Part shown: positions 1 through 8,461 of the stretch, in pieces
Numbering within the stretch: the first letter of the stretch is position 1
Layout: every line of letters begins with the position of its first letter
NCBI GenBank assembly: GCA_024640835.1
Contig: JAHEEH010000057.1
Span: forward strand, 1 to 8,461
From: Bacteroidota bacterium
GTDB taxonomy: Bacteria > Bacteroidota > Rhodothermia > Rhodothermales > UBA10348
DNA: 8,461 bases
Direction: 5' to 3'
Notes under the pieces: model-generated
Seen by the model: only the letters and a program-made list of their open reading frames with translations
Told to the model about the DNA's origin: nothing
The model's database searches: none
Made by a program: the position numbers and the translations under genes

Positions 1-1559
<1,559 letters not shown>

Positions 1560-1579
1560 TCGCCGCCAACGATCACCTC

Positions 1580-1605
1580 GGGGCGCCATCCTCACACGGC
1601 GCCCC
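1580..1605 (+). other. GC-rich hairpin downstream of nrdJ
   Basis: An 8-bp perfect inverted repeat, GGGGCGCC (1580-1587) and GGCGCCCC (1598-1605), encloses a 10-nt loop. No T-tract follows, so it is unlikely to terminate transcription alone. It lies 20 nt after the nrdJ stop and 10 nt before the real terminator, and could protect the nrdJ mRNA 3' end. An alternative stem, CCCC (1602-1605) with GGGG (1611-1614), would compete with it. Confidence 0.55.
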
Positions 1606-1615
1606 ATTACGGGGA

Positions 1616-1655
1616 GCGTCCGGCCTTTGGTGGGAAGGCCGGACGCCTTTTTTTT
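1616..1655 (+). terminator. Rho-independent terminator of nrdJ
   Basis: A perfect 12-bp stem, GCGTCCGGCCTT (1616-1627) with AAGGCCGGACGC (1635-1646), encloses a 7-nt loop. One C and then eight consecutive T (1648-1655) follow. This is a textbook intrinsic terminator for plus-strand transcription. It should insulate nrdJ from the downstream operon. On the minus strand there is no T-tract on the other side, so it looks unidirectional. Confidence 0.95.
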
Positions 1656-1670
1656 GCGCAGGGAGCAATA

Positions 1671-1737
1671 CGGGAAGAGGCCGACGCGTTCTCAGGAAAC
1701 TTAGAAGGGCTTGGACGTATCCAACGGGCTCTTCCCG
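1671..1737. repeat. Nested inverted repeats in the leader of the operon
   Basis: CGGGAAGAG (1671-1679) is matched perfectly by CTCTTCCCG (1729-1737), with 49 nt between. Inside that span are TTGGA-CGTA-TCCAA (1711-1724) and a weaker TTCT/AGAA pair around 1690-1706. If transcribed, the region could fold as an outer stem carrying two small hairpins. It ends 23 nt before the ATG of the next gene. It may be a structured 5' leader, an operator or chance. I see no clear -35/-10 pair or known riboswitch motif here. Confidence 0.4.
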
Positions 1738-1760
1738 ATTCGACGGACGCCCCCGGTCGC

Positions 1761-2666
1761 ATGATTTCTGTCTGGCGTGAATATGGCGTTATCGGCACCC
1801 TCCTCGTCGTCGCCGTGGGCGGCTACCTGTACGTGTCGCACAACGAACCCGACCTGCTGGCGGCTTCGCTCGATTCCATCGGCGGACACCTGCTCTCGAT
1901 GATACCCGACGGCGGGGAGCGTTCCGGCGTACAGGCCGCGCTCGACACGCTCGAGGTGCGGGTGAAAAGCGGCGAGGTCCGGCCCGAGCAGATCGAGCGT
2001 TACGCCGCGTCCGTGTTCAACCTCGGGACGTCCGGCGAAAAGCTGGCACCCGAGGATGCCGAGATGGTCGTCCGGTTGGCGTACTCGGACGCCGGCATTC
2101 TTCCCACTCCCGAGGGACACATTCCACCTCCGCCGAAATCGGCGCGGATCGACGTGCGTGTGCAGGACCTGGAGGATCTGGCGAGTGAACTCGAGCCCAT
2201 GGTCGCCTTCTTCGAGACCCTGAAGGAAGATCCCGGCCCCACGGGTCCCTCCCTCCGATTCTACTCCGACGGCAAGCTGCACGTCGTGGTGGACGATCGC
2301 CTGAGGGAGAAGCTGGAGAGCGATGTGGCAGCCCGTCCCCTGATACGGGACAAGGCCCTGTCGTGGAGGGCTCGGTTCACCGACGCGGTCCGGGCCGAAC
2401 GGCAGCGGCACGTGGAGCGCTCCGAGGAACTCGGTCGCATGGCCGGCACCCGGTCCGACACGCTCAAACTGGGACCTGCCGCGGAGGCGCTCGCTCGCAT
2501 GAGTCGATTGCGCTCCCTGGGCCTCGTGTCGGAACCCGAGGTCGATTCGATGCTGACGGCCATCGAGGTGGAGATCAAGGCCATCATCCGGGACCTTCCG
2601 CCGCCGCCGCCACCCCCACCGGACCCGGAAACCACCGGCGCTTCCGTATCTTCGTCGTCCGGATAG
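1761..2666 (+). CDS. Unrecognised membrane-anchored protein with polyproline C-terminus
   Basis: I do not recognise this 301-residue protein. Residues 9-25 form one hydrophobic segment close to the N-terminus, flanked by Arg6 before it and acidic residues after, so it is probably a signal-anchor with the rest outside the cytoplasm. Residues 33-48 could be an amphipathic helix. The remainder is rich in charged, helix-forming sequence (about 55-110, 128-155 and 190-278), interrupted by a PPPP run at 122-125. Eight consecutive prolines at 280-287 are followed by a Ser-rich tail (SVSSSSG). There is no cleavage site, lipobox, catalytic motif or repeat domain that I can name. The ATG at 1761 is the first ATG in frame after the terminator and has no evident Shine-Dalgarno sequence. 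Coding is supported by a 906-bp open frame and an orderly 21-bp gap to queD, which suggests co-transcription. A role in envelope structure or regulation is only a guess. Confidence 0.8.
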   Translation: MISVWREYGVIGTLLVVAVGGYLYVSHNEPDLLAASLDSIGGHLLSMIPDGGERSGVQAALDTLEVRVKSGEVRPEQIERYAASVFNLGTSGEKLAPEDAEMVVRLAYSDAGILPTPEGHIPPPPKSARIDVRVQDLEDLASELEPMVAFFETLKEDPGPTGPSLRFYSDGKLHVVVDDRLREKLESDVAARPLIRDKALSWRARFTDAVRAERQRHVERSEELGRMAGTRSDTLKLGPAAEALARMSRLRSLGLVSEPEVDSMLTAIEVEIKAIIRDLPPPPPPPPDPETTGASVSSSSG

Positions 2667-2687
2667 CGTACCGGTCAACGGAAGCGA

Positions 2688-3125
2688 ATGAAGGTCGCAA
2701 AGGAGTTCCGCTGGGAGGCCGCCCATCGCCTGCCCTGGCATGAAGGAGGCTGCAGGCATCTGCACGGGCATTCCTACAGGATGTTCGTGGAGCTGTCCGG
2801 GCCGGTGGACGATCACGGGCTCGTCGTCGACTTCCACGAGATCAAGGGCTGGCTTCGCCCTCTCATCTCGGAGTGGGATCACGCGACGCTCGTCGCACGG
2901 GAGGACGAGGAACTCCTCGGCATCGTGCAGTCCCACGGCTTCCGGCACGCCGTGCTTCCGTTCGACACGACGGCCGAGAACCTCTGCCGGTTCGCCGCCG
3001 ACTTCGTGGCGAGCGCAGCCCGCGACCGCCTGGCGGAGATCGGCGTTGCCCGGATCCGTGTTCGTGTCATGGAGACCGAGACCTGCTATGCAGAGGTCGA
3101 CCTGAACCTCGCGACCGGTGGGTAG
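2688..3125 (+). CDS. queD: 6-carboxy-5,6,7,8-tetrahydropterin synthase (QueD / PTPS family)
   Basis: QueD converts 7,8-dihydroneopterin triphosphate to 6-carboxytetrahydropterin, the second step toward 7-deazaguanines such as preQ0 and queuosine in tRNA. The 145-residue length is slightly above the usual 120-140. Zinc ligands are visible as His13 (AAHRL) and His26/His28 in HLHGH. Cys22 sits in the CxxxHGH spacing typical of QueD rather than of folate-type PTPS-III, which has Glu there. Other family marks are VVDFHEIK (46-53), Asp64-His65 (WDHATL), the PFDTTAENL block (91-99) and METET (128-132). A weak purine stretch, GGAAG (2680-2684), lies only 3 nt before the ATG. The gene follows the unknown membrane protein by 21 bp and overlaps aroE by 8 bp. 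The partner genes queC, queE and queF are not in the window, so the pathway role rests on motif spacing. A tetrahydrobiopterin-type PTPS is the less likely alternative. Confidence 0.9.
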   Translation: MKVAKEFRWEAAHRLPWHEGGCRHLHGHSYRMFVELSGPVDDHGLVVDFHEIKGWLRPLISEWDHATLVAREDEELLGIVQSHGFRHAVLPFDTTAENLCRFAADFVASAARDRLAEIGVARIRVRVMETETCYAEVDLNLATGG

Positions 3126-3984
3126 TCTCCGGCTCCAGGGTTCGCTCTGCGTGATCGGCCACCCCGTCGCGCACACGCTTTCGCCGGCGATCCACAATGC
3201 CGCCCTGGGCGCGCTGGGCCACCCTCCCGTCTACGAGGCCCGGGACGTTCCTCCGGATGCCCTGCAGGCGGCCATCCGGCGTCTCGTCGAAGAGGGATTC
3301 GCCGGATTCAACGTCACGATTCCGCACAAGGAGCGGATCTTGTCCCTCCTGGACCGGGTGGACGAGACGGCCCGAGCCGTCGGAGCCGTGAACACGGTCG
3401 TCGTCGACCGGTCCGGCCGCGTGCCGCGTCTCGTGGGGTACAACACGGACATCGCAGGTTTCACGGGGCCGCTCCGACCCCATGTGGAGCGGCTGCGGGG
3501 CGGACGGGTGCTGGTCTGGGGGGCCGGGGGCGCGGCGCGCGCCGTGATCGCCGGCGCCGCGGGCCTGCTGGACCCCGAGGTCGTGACCGTCGTCGCGAGG
3601 CGACAGGAACAGGTATTCACACTCGCCCGCGATCTGGGGAGCGCAGTCGGCCGACGGATCGTCGCGACGCCCTGGCCGGCCGCGCCGCACGTGCTCGAAA
3701 CCCACGAACTGCTCGTCAACACGACGCCGCTCGGCATGCATCCGGACACGACGGGAACGCCTGCATCGGAAGGGGAAGGGCTCCGTGCAGGGCAGGTGGT
3801 GTACGATCTCGTGTACCGACCCGCCCGAACCCGTCTGCTCGCCGACGCCCGCCGACGGGGTGCAGACCCGATCGGTGGACTGCCCATGCTGGTGGGCCAG
3901 GCGGCGGCAGCCTTCCAGTTGTGGACGGGGCAGGCCATGCCGTTGGATGCGGTCCATCGTGAATTGAGTCGGGCGGACGCATGA
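3118..3984 (+). CDS. aroE: Shikimate dehydrogenase (NADP+)
   Basis: AroE reduces 3-dehydroshikimate to shikimate with NADPH, the fourth step of the chorismate pathway to aromatic amino acids and folate. At 288 residues it has normal family length. The N-terminal substrate domain shows VIGHPVAHTLSPAIHN (12-27), NVTIPHK with catalytic Lys71, GAVNT (Asn92) and GYNTD with catalytic Asp111. The nucleotide-binding domain shows GAGGAA (135-140), then NTTPLGMHP, DLVYRP and a C-terminal GGLPMLVGQAAAAFQLWTG. Two deviations: the usual first Ser of the SxS shikimate contact is Thr20, and the NRT-type NADPH motif reads ARR. The start is GTG at 3118. An in-frame TGA at 3103-3105 rules out anything further upstream, and the next GTG (3151) would remove the first beta strand. 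Its start overlaps the queD stop, so translational coupling is likely. I see no Shine-Dalgarno sequence. Confidence 0.95.
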   Translation: MGSLRLQGSLCVIGHPVAHTLSPAIHNAALGALGHPPVYEARDVPPDALQAAIRRLVEEGFAGFNVTIPHKERILSLLDRVDETARAVGAVNTVVVDRSGRVPRLVGYNTDIAGFTGPLRPHVERLRGGRVLVWGAGGAARAVIAGAAGLLDPEVVTVVARRQEQVFTLARDLGSAVGRRIVATPWPAAPHVLETHELLVNTTPLGMHPDTTGTPASEGEGLRAGQVVYDLVYRPARTRLLADARRRGADPIGGLPMLVGQAAAAFQLWTGQAMPLDAVHRELSRADA

Positions 3985-4051
3985 TCGTCCTTCGCCGGTC
4001 GGCACCCCGCGTCCGTCCGCGCGTTCCAATTCGATTCTTACCGGTCGTCCC
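3985..4051. other. Intergenic gap between aroE and nadE
   Basis: This 67-bp gap is pyrimidine-rich and holds no terminator-like hairpin with a T-tract. CCGGTCG occurs twice as a short direct repeat, near each end. I see no convincing -35/-10 pair and no Shine-Dalgarno sequence before the nadE ATG. Read-through from aroE is the simplest reading, although an internal promoter cannot be excluded. Confidence 0.4.
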
Positions 4052-5734
4052 ATGCGCCTGGCCCTCGCCCAGATCAATACCACGGTCGGTGACCTGGACG
4101 GAAATGCCCGCCTCATCGTCGAGCGCGCCCGGGAGGCGCGACGGGCGGGCGCCGATCTCGTCATTTTCCCCGAGCTCTGCATCACGGGCTACCCTCCGCT
4201 GGACCTCCTCGAGAATTCGAGCCTGGTCGAGGGGGCCGCGGCGACGCTGGATTTCGTGGCCCGCGAGGTGCCGGCCGACGTCGGAGTGATCGTGGGTTGC
4301 CCCGTTCCGAACCCGGACCCGGTCGGAAAGCGTCTCCAGAACGTGGCGATTCTCCTGGAAGGAGGACGGGAAATCGGGCGGGCGGTGAAGGCGCTGCTCC
4401 CGACCTACGACGTCTTCGACGAGTACCGCTACTTCGAGCCCGGCCCGCATCGTTCCGTCGTCGAGTTCCGCGGACTCCGCCTGGGCCTGCATGTCTGCGA
4501 GGACATGTGGAACAACGAAGAACAGGCCCCCTACCACCTCTACCGCGCGAACCCGGTCGACGAGCTCGCGGCGCTGGGCATCGATCTCTTCGTGAATATC
4601 TCGGCCTCCCCGTTCTCGGTCGGCAAGCACGCGGTCCGGAACCGCGTCGTCCGCGAAATCTGCCTGGAGCACGGCGTTCCATTCGTCCTGGTGAACCAGG
4701 TGGGGGCCAACACGGAGGTCGTCTTCGACGGCGACAGCAGGGTGCATGCGGAAGACGGGACCACCCTGCGATGTGCACCGTCGTTCGAGGAGGCCCTGAT
4801 CTACTGGGATATCGACTCCCGCACGGCCGATCCCGAGCCGTTCCGTTCCGGCGTCGCCCAGCTCCACGACGCACTCGTGCTCGGCATCCGGGACTACTTC
4901 GGCAAGACGGGCGCCTTCTCGAAGGCACTGGTCGGACTGTCGGGCGGCATCGATTCGGCCGTGACGTGCGCCCTGGCGGTGGCGGCCCTCGGGCCGGAAC
5001 GGGTCGAGGGCGTCACCATGCCGTCCGCCTTCTCGTCCGAAGGCTCGGTCACGGACTCGGTGGCCCTGTCCGAGGCCCTGGGCATCGTTATCCGCCGGAT
5101 CGACATCGAGCCCGCGGTCGACGCGTTCGACCGGATGCTTGCGCCTGCATTCACGGGCACGGAATTCGGCGTGGCCGAGGAGAACATCCAGGCTCGCGTA
5201 CGCGGCACGACCCTCATGGCCGTCTCCAACAAGTTCGATCACCTCATCCTGACGACCGGCAACAAGAGCGAGCTTTCCGTGGGGTACGCAACCCTGTACG
5301 GGGACATGAGCGGTGGCCTGGCGGTGCTCGCGGACGTGTTCAAGACGCAGGTCTACGAGCTCGCCTGGCATGTCAACGAGCGGGCGGGGCGGATCGTCAT
5401 TCCGGAGAACACGATCAACAAGCCACCGTCGGCCGAGCTCCGACCGGATCAGAAGGACTCCGATTCGCTCCCTCCGTACGACGTGCTCGACGACATCCTG
5501 GAACGGTACGTGGAACGGCAGCAGGACTTTGCCCACATCGTTGCCGACACCGATCATCCCGAATCGCTCGTTCTGCGCGTCCTGGACATGGTGGACCGCA
5601 GCGAGTACAAGCGCCGGCAGGCACCGCCCGGACTGAGGGTGAGTCCGAAGGCATTCGGCATGGGGCGGCGCGTCCCGATCGTCATGCGCTGGACCCGCCG
5701 GCGCGTCGCATCAGAAAACCGGGTTGACCCATGA
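4052..5734 (+). CDS. nadE: Glutamine-dependent NAD+ synthetase
   Basis: NadE makes NAD+ from deamido-NAD+ (NaAD) and ATP, taking ammonia from glutamine; it is the last step of NAD biosynthesis in the cytoplasm. The 560 residues cover both domains of the glutamine-using form. Residues 1 to about 265 are a nitrilase-type glutaminase with the Glu41 (FPEL), Lys113 (KALLPTYDVFDEYRYF) and Cys149 (HVCEDMW) triad. Residues from about 275 onward are the synthetase, with the ATP pyrophosphatase loop SGGIDS at 297-302, TTGNKSE, GYATLYGDMSGG and PPSAELRPDQKDSDSLPPY. The start MRLALAQIN is the canonical family N-terminus. All key residues are intact. The C-terminus after the GMGRRVPI block is a short basic tail. 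The TGA stop overlaps the ruvA ATG in ATGA, so ruvA translation is probably coupled to this gene. Confidence 0.97.
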   Translation: MRLALAQINTTVGDLDGNARLIVERAREARRAGADLVIFPELCITGYPPLDLLENSSLVEGAAATLDFVAREVPADVGVIVGCPVPNPDPVGKRLQNVAILLEGGREIGRAVKALLPTYDVFDEYRYFEPGPHRSVVEFRGLRLGLHVCEDMWNNEEQAPYHLYRANPVDELAALGIDLFVNISASPFSVGKHAVRNRVVREICLEHGVPFVLVNQVGANTEVVFDGDSRVHAEDGTTLRCAPSFEEALIYWDIDSRTADPEPFRSGVAQLHDALVLGIRDYFGKTGAFSKALVGLSGGIDSAVTCALAVAALGPERVEGVTMPSAFSSEGSVTDSVALSEALGIVIRRIDIEPAVDAFDRMLAPAFTGTEFGVAEENIQARVRGTTLMAVSNKFDHLILTTGNKSELSVGYATLYGDMSGGLAVLADVFKTQVYELAWHVNERAGRIVIPENTINKPPSAELRPDQKDSDSLPPYDVLDDILERYVERQQDFAHIVADTDHPESLVLRVLDMVDRSEYKRRQAPPGLRVSPKAFGMGRRVPIVMRWTRRRVASENRVDP

Positions 5735-6321
5735 TCACGCGGCTCACCGGCTCCCTCGTCGAGAAGCACCCGACCGAGGTCGTCCTCGACGTCCAGGACG
5801 TCGCGTACCTGGTCCTCATTCCCACTTCGACGTTCGAGGCCCTGCCGGACCGGGGCGCCAGGGTGTCCCTGCTCACCCACCTTCACGTGCGCGAGGACGC
5901 GATGACCCTCTTCGGGTTTGCCACGTCCGACGAGCGGGCCGTCTTCAGGATGATGCTGGCCGTGTCGGGGGTCGGACCCAAACTGGCGCTGGCCGCGCTG
6001 TCGGCGATGCGGCCTGTCGAGATACGCGCACACGTTTCGGCCGGAGACGCCGGTTTTCTGACCCGGATTCCCGGTGTCGGCCGGAAGACGGCCGAACGCC
6101 TCGTCGTGGAGCTTCGCGACCGGTTCGAGAAACTCGACCTCGCGGGAGGCGGACCCGACGGCTCGGCGTCCACCGGAGCCCGGGGGGACGTGCTGGCCGC
6201 CCTCGAAGCCCTCGGCTACTCGCGCTCCGCGGCCGAAAAGGCCCTGCGCGCGGTGGAGAAGCAGCACCCGGACGAGAAGTCGATCGAGGCGCTGATCCGC
6301 CTGGCCCTTCGCGAGCAGTAG
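5731..6321 (+). CDS. ruvA: Holliday junction branch migration complex subunit RuvA
   Basis: RuvA binds four-way DNA junctions as a tetramer and loads the RuvB motor for branch migration during recombination and repair. The 196 residues match the usual length of about 200. Domain I (1-63) begins MITRLTGSLVEK and carries the acidic pin Glu55-Asp56 in HVREDA, as in E. coli. Domain II has two helix-hairpin-helix motifs, VSGVGPKLALAALS (78-91) and LTRIPGVGRKTAERLVVEL (110-128). After a Gly/Ser-rich linker (about 137-150), the C-terminal RuvB-binding domain (about 151-196) shows DVLAALEALGYS. The ATG shares four bases with the nadE stop; no Shine-Dalgarno sequence is seen, so re-initiation is likely. 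Neither ruvC upstream nor ruvB downstream is present, unlike the common ruvCAB arrangement. The stop at 6319-6321 is one base from the end of the convergent channel gene. Confidence 0.97.
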   Translation: MITRLTGSLVEKHPTEVVLDVQDVAYLVLIPTSTFEALPDRGARVSLLTHLHVREDAMTLFGFATSDERAVFRMMLAVSGVGPKLALAALSAMRPVEIRAHVSAGDAGFLTRIPGVGRKTAERLVVELRDRFEKLDLAGGGPDGSASTGARGDVLAALEALGYSRSAAEKALRAVEKQHPDEKSIEALIRLALREQ

Positions 6322-6322
6322 G

Positions 6323-7399
6323 CTACTCGCTTCCGGGAAACGTCTCCACGTGGAGGGTCTGCGTGGGGAACGCGAACTCGATGCCTTCCTCCCCGAACCG
6401 CCGGTACAGGACCATGTTGATGGCCTGCTGGCGATCCATGTAGGCCGCGTACTCCGGCAGCAGCACGTAGTAGACACCTTCGAAGGTCAGTGCGTAGTTG
6501 TCCATCGACTTGAAGTGGGCTCGGTCGAACCGGACTTCGTCCTGCGCCTCGATCGCTTCGCGCATCATCCCGGGGATGGCCTCGAGCTGCTCGGCCGGCG
6601 TCCCGTAGATGACGCCGACCTGGAACAGGATGCGACGCTCGAACATCCGCTTGAAATTCCGGATGCGGCTCGAAAGCAGATCCTGGTTCGAGAAGACGAG
6701 CTGCTCGCCGGAGAGACTTCGCAGCCTCGTGCTCTTGATCCCGACATGCTCGACCGTGCCCGACATCTCTCCCACGTTGAGGAAGTCTCCGATCACGAAC
6801 GGCTGGTCGACCAGGATCGATATGTACGCCAGGATGTCCTGAAGGACGTTCTGGACCGCCAGCGCGACGGCGATTCCGCCTATGCCGAGGCCGGCGACCA
6901 GCGCCGTGATGTCCACGCCGAAGTTGTCCAGCGTGAGAATGAGAAGAATGCTCCACAGGAGGAGTCTCGCGACAAGACCGAACGCGCGGGCTGCCGTGAT
7001 CCTGCTGGGGTCCCCCTCCTCGCCCTCCTCCTTCCGTACGTACCACTGTCCCGCGACCCCGATGATATCGTTGCCCCACAGGCCCAGCTGCAAAAGCAGC
7101 GCGAGGAAGAAGAGTCGCCATACGACGCCGTACGAGGAGGCCGGGGCATCGAGCACGGTCGCTGCAATCGCCAGGGCGACCAGGGCCAGGAAGAAGGTCC
7201 GCGCCCCGCGTATCAGGGCAACGACGACGTCATCCAGGCGATTCGCCGTCCGGTCGGCGAGGCGGCCGAAGTGAATCGAGGCGACCTTCCGTACACCGAC
7301 GAGCGCCAACGCGACGACGGCAGCCAGGCCTATCGTCTTGATCCACTCCAGGAGCGGCCATTCCAGGATGAGTCGGTCGAGCAGCGCGTTCGGGTCCAT
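6323..7399 (-). CDS. MscS-family mechanosensitive ion channel
   Basis: Channels of this family open under membrane tension and release solutes during hypo-osmotic shock; they sit in the inner membrane as oligomers, heptamers for MscS itself. Numbered from the ATG at 7399, the 358-residue protein has hydrophobic segments at about 20-37, 66-83, 92-113 and 139-157. The pore helix at about 163-197 has the Gly/Ala-rich packing typical of MscS TM3 (GLGIGGIAVALAVQNVLQD). A beta domain follows (FVIGDFL, GTVEHVGIKSTRLRS, then SNQDLLSSRIRNF), then the alpha/beta C-terminal domain. With about five membrane segments it is larger than the three-segment E. coli MscS. A TTG at 7447 would add 16 residues, but the added stretch is polar and Pro-containing and neither site has a Shine-Dalgarno sequence, so I prefer the ATG. 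The gene is divergent from typA and convergent with ruvA. It cannot be assigned to a specific paralogue. Confidence 0.93.
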   Translation of the reverse strand: MDPNALLDRLILEWPLLEWIKTIGLAAVVALALVGVRKVASIHFGRLADRTANRLDDVVVALIRGARTFFLALVALAIAATVLDAPASSYGVVWRLFFLALLLQLGLWGNDIIGVAGQWYVRKEEGEEGDPSRITAARAFGLVARLLLWSILLILTLDNFGVDITALVAGLGIGGIAVALAVQNVLQDILAYISILVDQPFVIGDFLNVGEMSGTVEHVGIKSTRLRSLSGEQLVFSNQDLLSSRIRNFKRMFERRILFQVGVIYGTPAEQLEAIPGMMREAIEAQDEVRFDRAHFKSMDNYALTFEGVYYVLLPEYAAYMDRQQAINMVLYRRFGEEGIEFAFPTQTLHVETFPGSE

Positions 7400-7559
7400 A
7401 CCTGAAGGAGGGTCTGATCTCTGTTCCGTCCGCCGTATTACGTCCAAAGAGGGGGAAGGAACCGCCTCGGTCGTCGATCCCGCGATAACTTCACGGACTT
7501 CGGGCAGCCGAACGTGACGTTGGGCGTTCTATCAGGCTGCTCCCACCTCCGGCAACACG
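7400..7559. promoter_or_regulatory. Divergent promoter region between the channel gene and typA
   Basis: These 160 bp must hold the start signals of both divergent genes. Two adjacent inverted repeats lie on the typA side: TTCGG-GCAG-CCGAA (7499-7512) and AACGT-G-ACGTT (7511-7521), which share two bases. The second has the form of a short operator; its end is 38 nt before the typA ATG. GATAAC (7484-7489) resembles a -10 box for typA but has no good -35 at the right distance. I cannot assign a promoter with certainty on either strand. Confidence 0.4.

Positions 7560-8461
<902 letters not shown>

Larger units (their letters stand above)
1761..6321 (+). other. Predicted operon: unknown gene-queD-aroE-nadE-ruvA
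   Basis: The five plus-strand genes follow each other with spacings of +21, -8, +67 and -4 bp and no terminator between them. The nrdJ terminator bounds the unit upstream and a convergent gene bounds it downstream. The functions are unrelated core processes. Transcription probably starts in 1656-1760, but I cannot point to a promoter with confidence. The 67-bp gap before nadE is the most likely place for a break. Confidence 0.6.

Noticed and set aside
1701..3197. A 498-codon open frame on the minus strand opposite the unknown gene and queD
   Set aside because: It lies antisense to well-supported queD and shows no recognisable motif. Long antisense frames are expected in high-GC coding DNA because stop codons are rare in them.
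3981..4289. An ATGA overlap at the aroE stop opening a 102-codon frame
   Set aside because: The frame is not that of nadE, runs into nadE coding sequence and encodes an Arg/Pro/Ser-rich product with no motif.
3716..5557. A 613-codon open frame on the minus strand opposite aroE and nadE
   Set aside because: It is antisense to nadE, whose catalytic residues are all in place. Its composition is a mirror of that gene and no domain is visible.
6350..7405. A 351-codon open frame on the plus strand opposite the channel gene
   Set aside because: The minus-strand frame has clear MscS pore and beta-domain motifs. The plus-strand translation is highly charged, without motifs.
7400..7447. A TTG start at 7447 for the channel gene
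   Set aside because: It adds 16 polar residues before the first membrane segment and has no Shine-Dalgarno support. The ATG at 7399 is simpler, though not proven.

Overview
The window is 8.5 kb of high-GC, densely packed bacterial chromosome. It carries eight protein genes, mostly housekeeping, with short intergenic gaps. I see no IS element, phage gene, CRISPR array, tRNA or rRNA. Most starts lack a recognisable Shine-Dalgarno sequence. GC content, protein style and the B12-dependent ribonucleotide reductase suggest an environmental, non-enteric, probably Gram-negative lineage. The TypA and RNR sequences remind me of Gemmatimonadota-like bacteria, but that is an impression and not demonstrated.

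Layout. (1) Positions 1-1559, plus strand: the 3' part of nrdJ (class II ribonucleotide reductase), ending in its cysteine-rich tail and followed by a GC-rich hairpin and a strong intrinsic terminator (1616-1655). (2) Positions 1671-1737: a short intergenic region with nested inverted repeats. (3) Positions 1761-6321, plus strand: a likely operon. Its genes are an unrecognised membrane-anchored protein with a polyproline C-terminus, queD (7-deazaguanine/queuosine pathway), aroE (shikimate dehydrogenase, overlapping queD by 8 bp), nadE (glutamine-dependent NAD+ synthetase, after a 67-bp gap) and ruvA (overlapping nadE by 4 bp). (4) Positions 6323-7399, minus strand: an MscS-family mechanosensitive channel, converging on ruvA with one base between the two stop codons. 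(5) Positions 7400-7559: a divergent promoter region with small inverted repeats. (6) Positions 7560-8461, plus strand: the 5' half of typA/bipA, a ribosome-associated GTPase, running off the end of the window.

How the genes work together. The operon mixes unrelated core functions: tRNA modification precursor, aromatic biosynthesis, NAD synthesis and Holliday-junction branch migration. It looks like a transcription unit of convenience rather than one pathway. nrdJ is separated from it by the terminator. mscS and typA share a divergent promoter region, and both belong to families often linked to stress adaptation (hypo-osmotic shock; low temperature and ribosome assembly).

I did not find a convincing undescribed system. 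The points most worth a second look are the unrecognised polyproline membrane protein heading the operon, the inverted-repeat leader before it, the lone ruvA behind nadE, and a G5-motif substitution in TypA.
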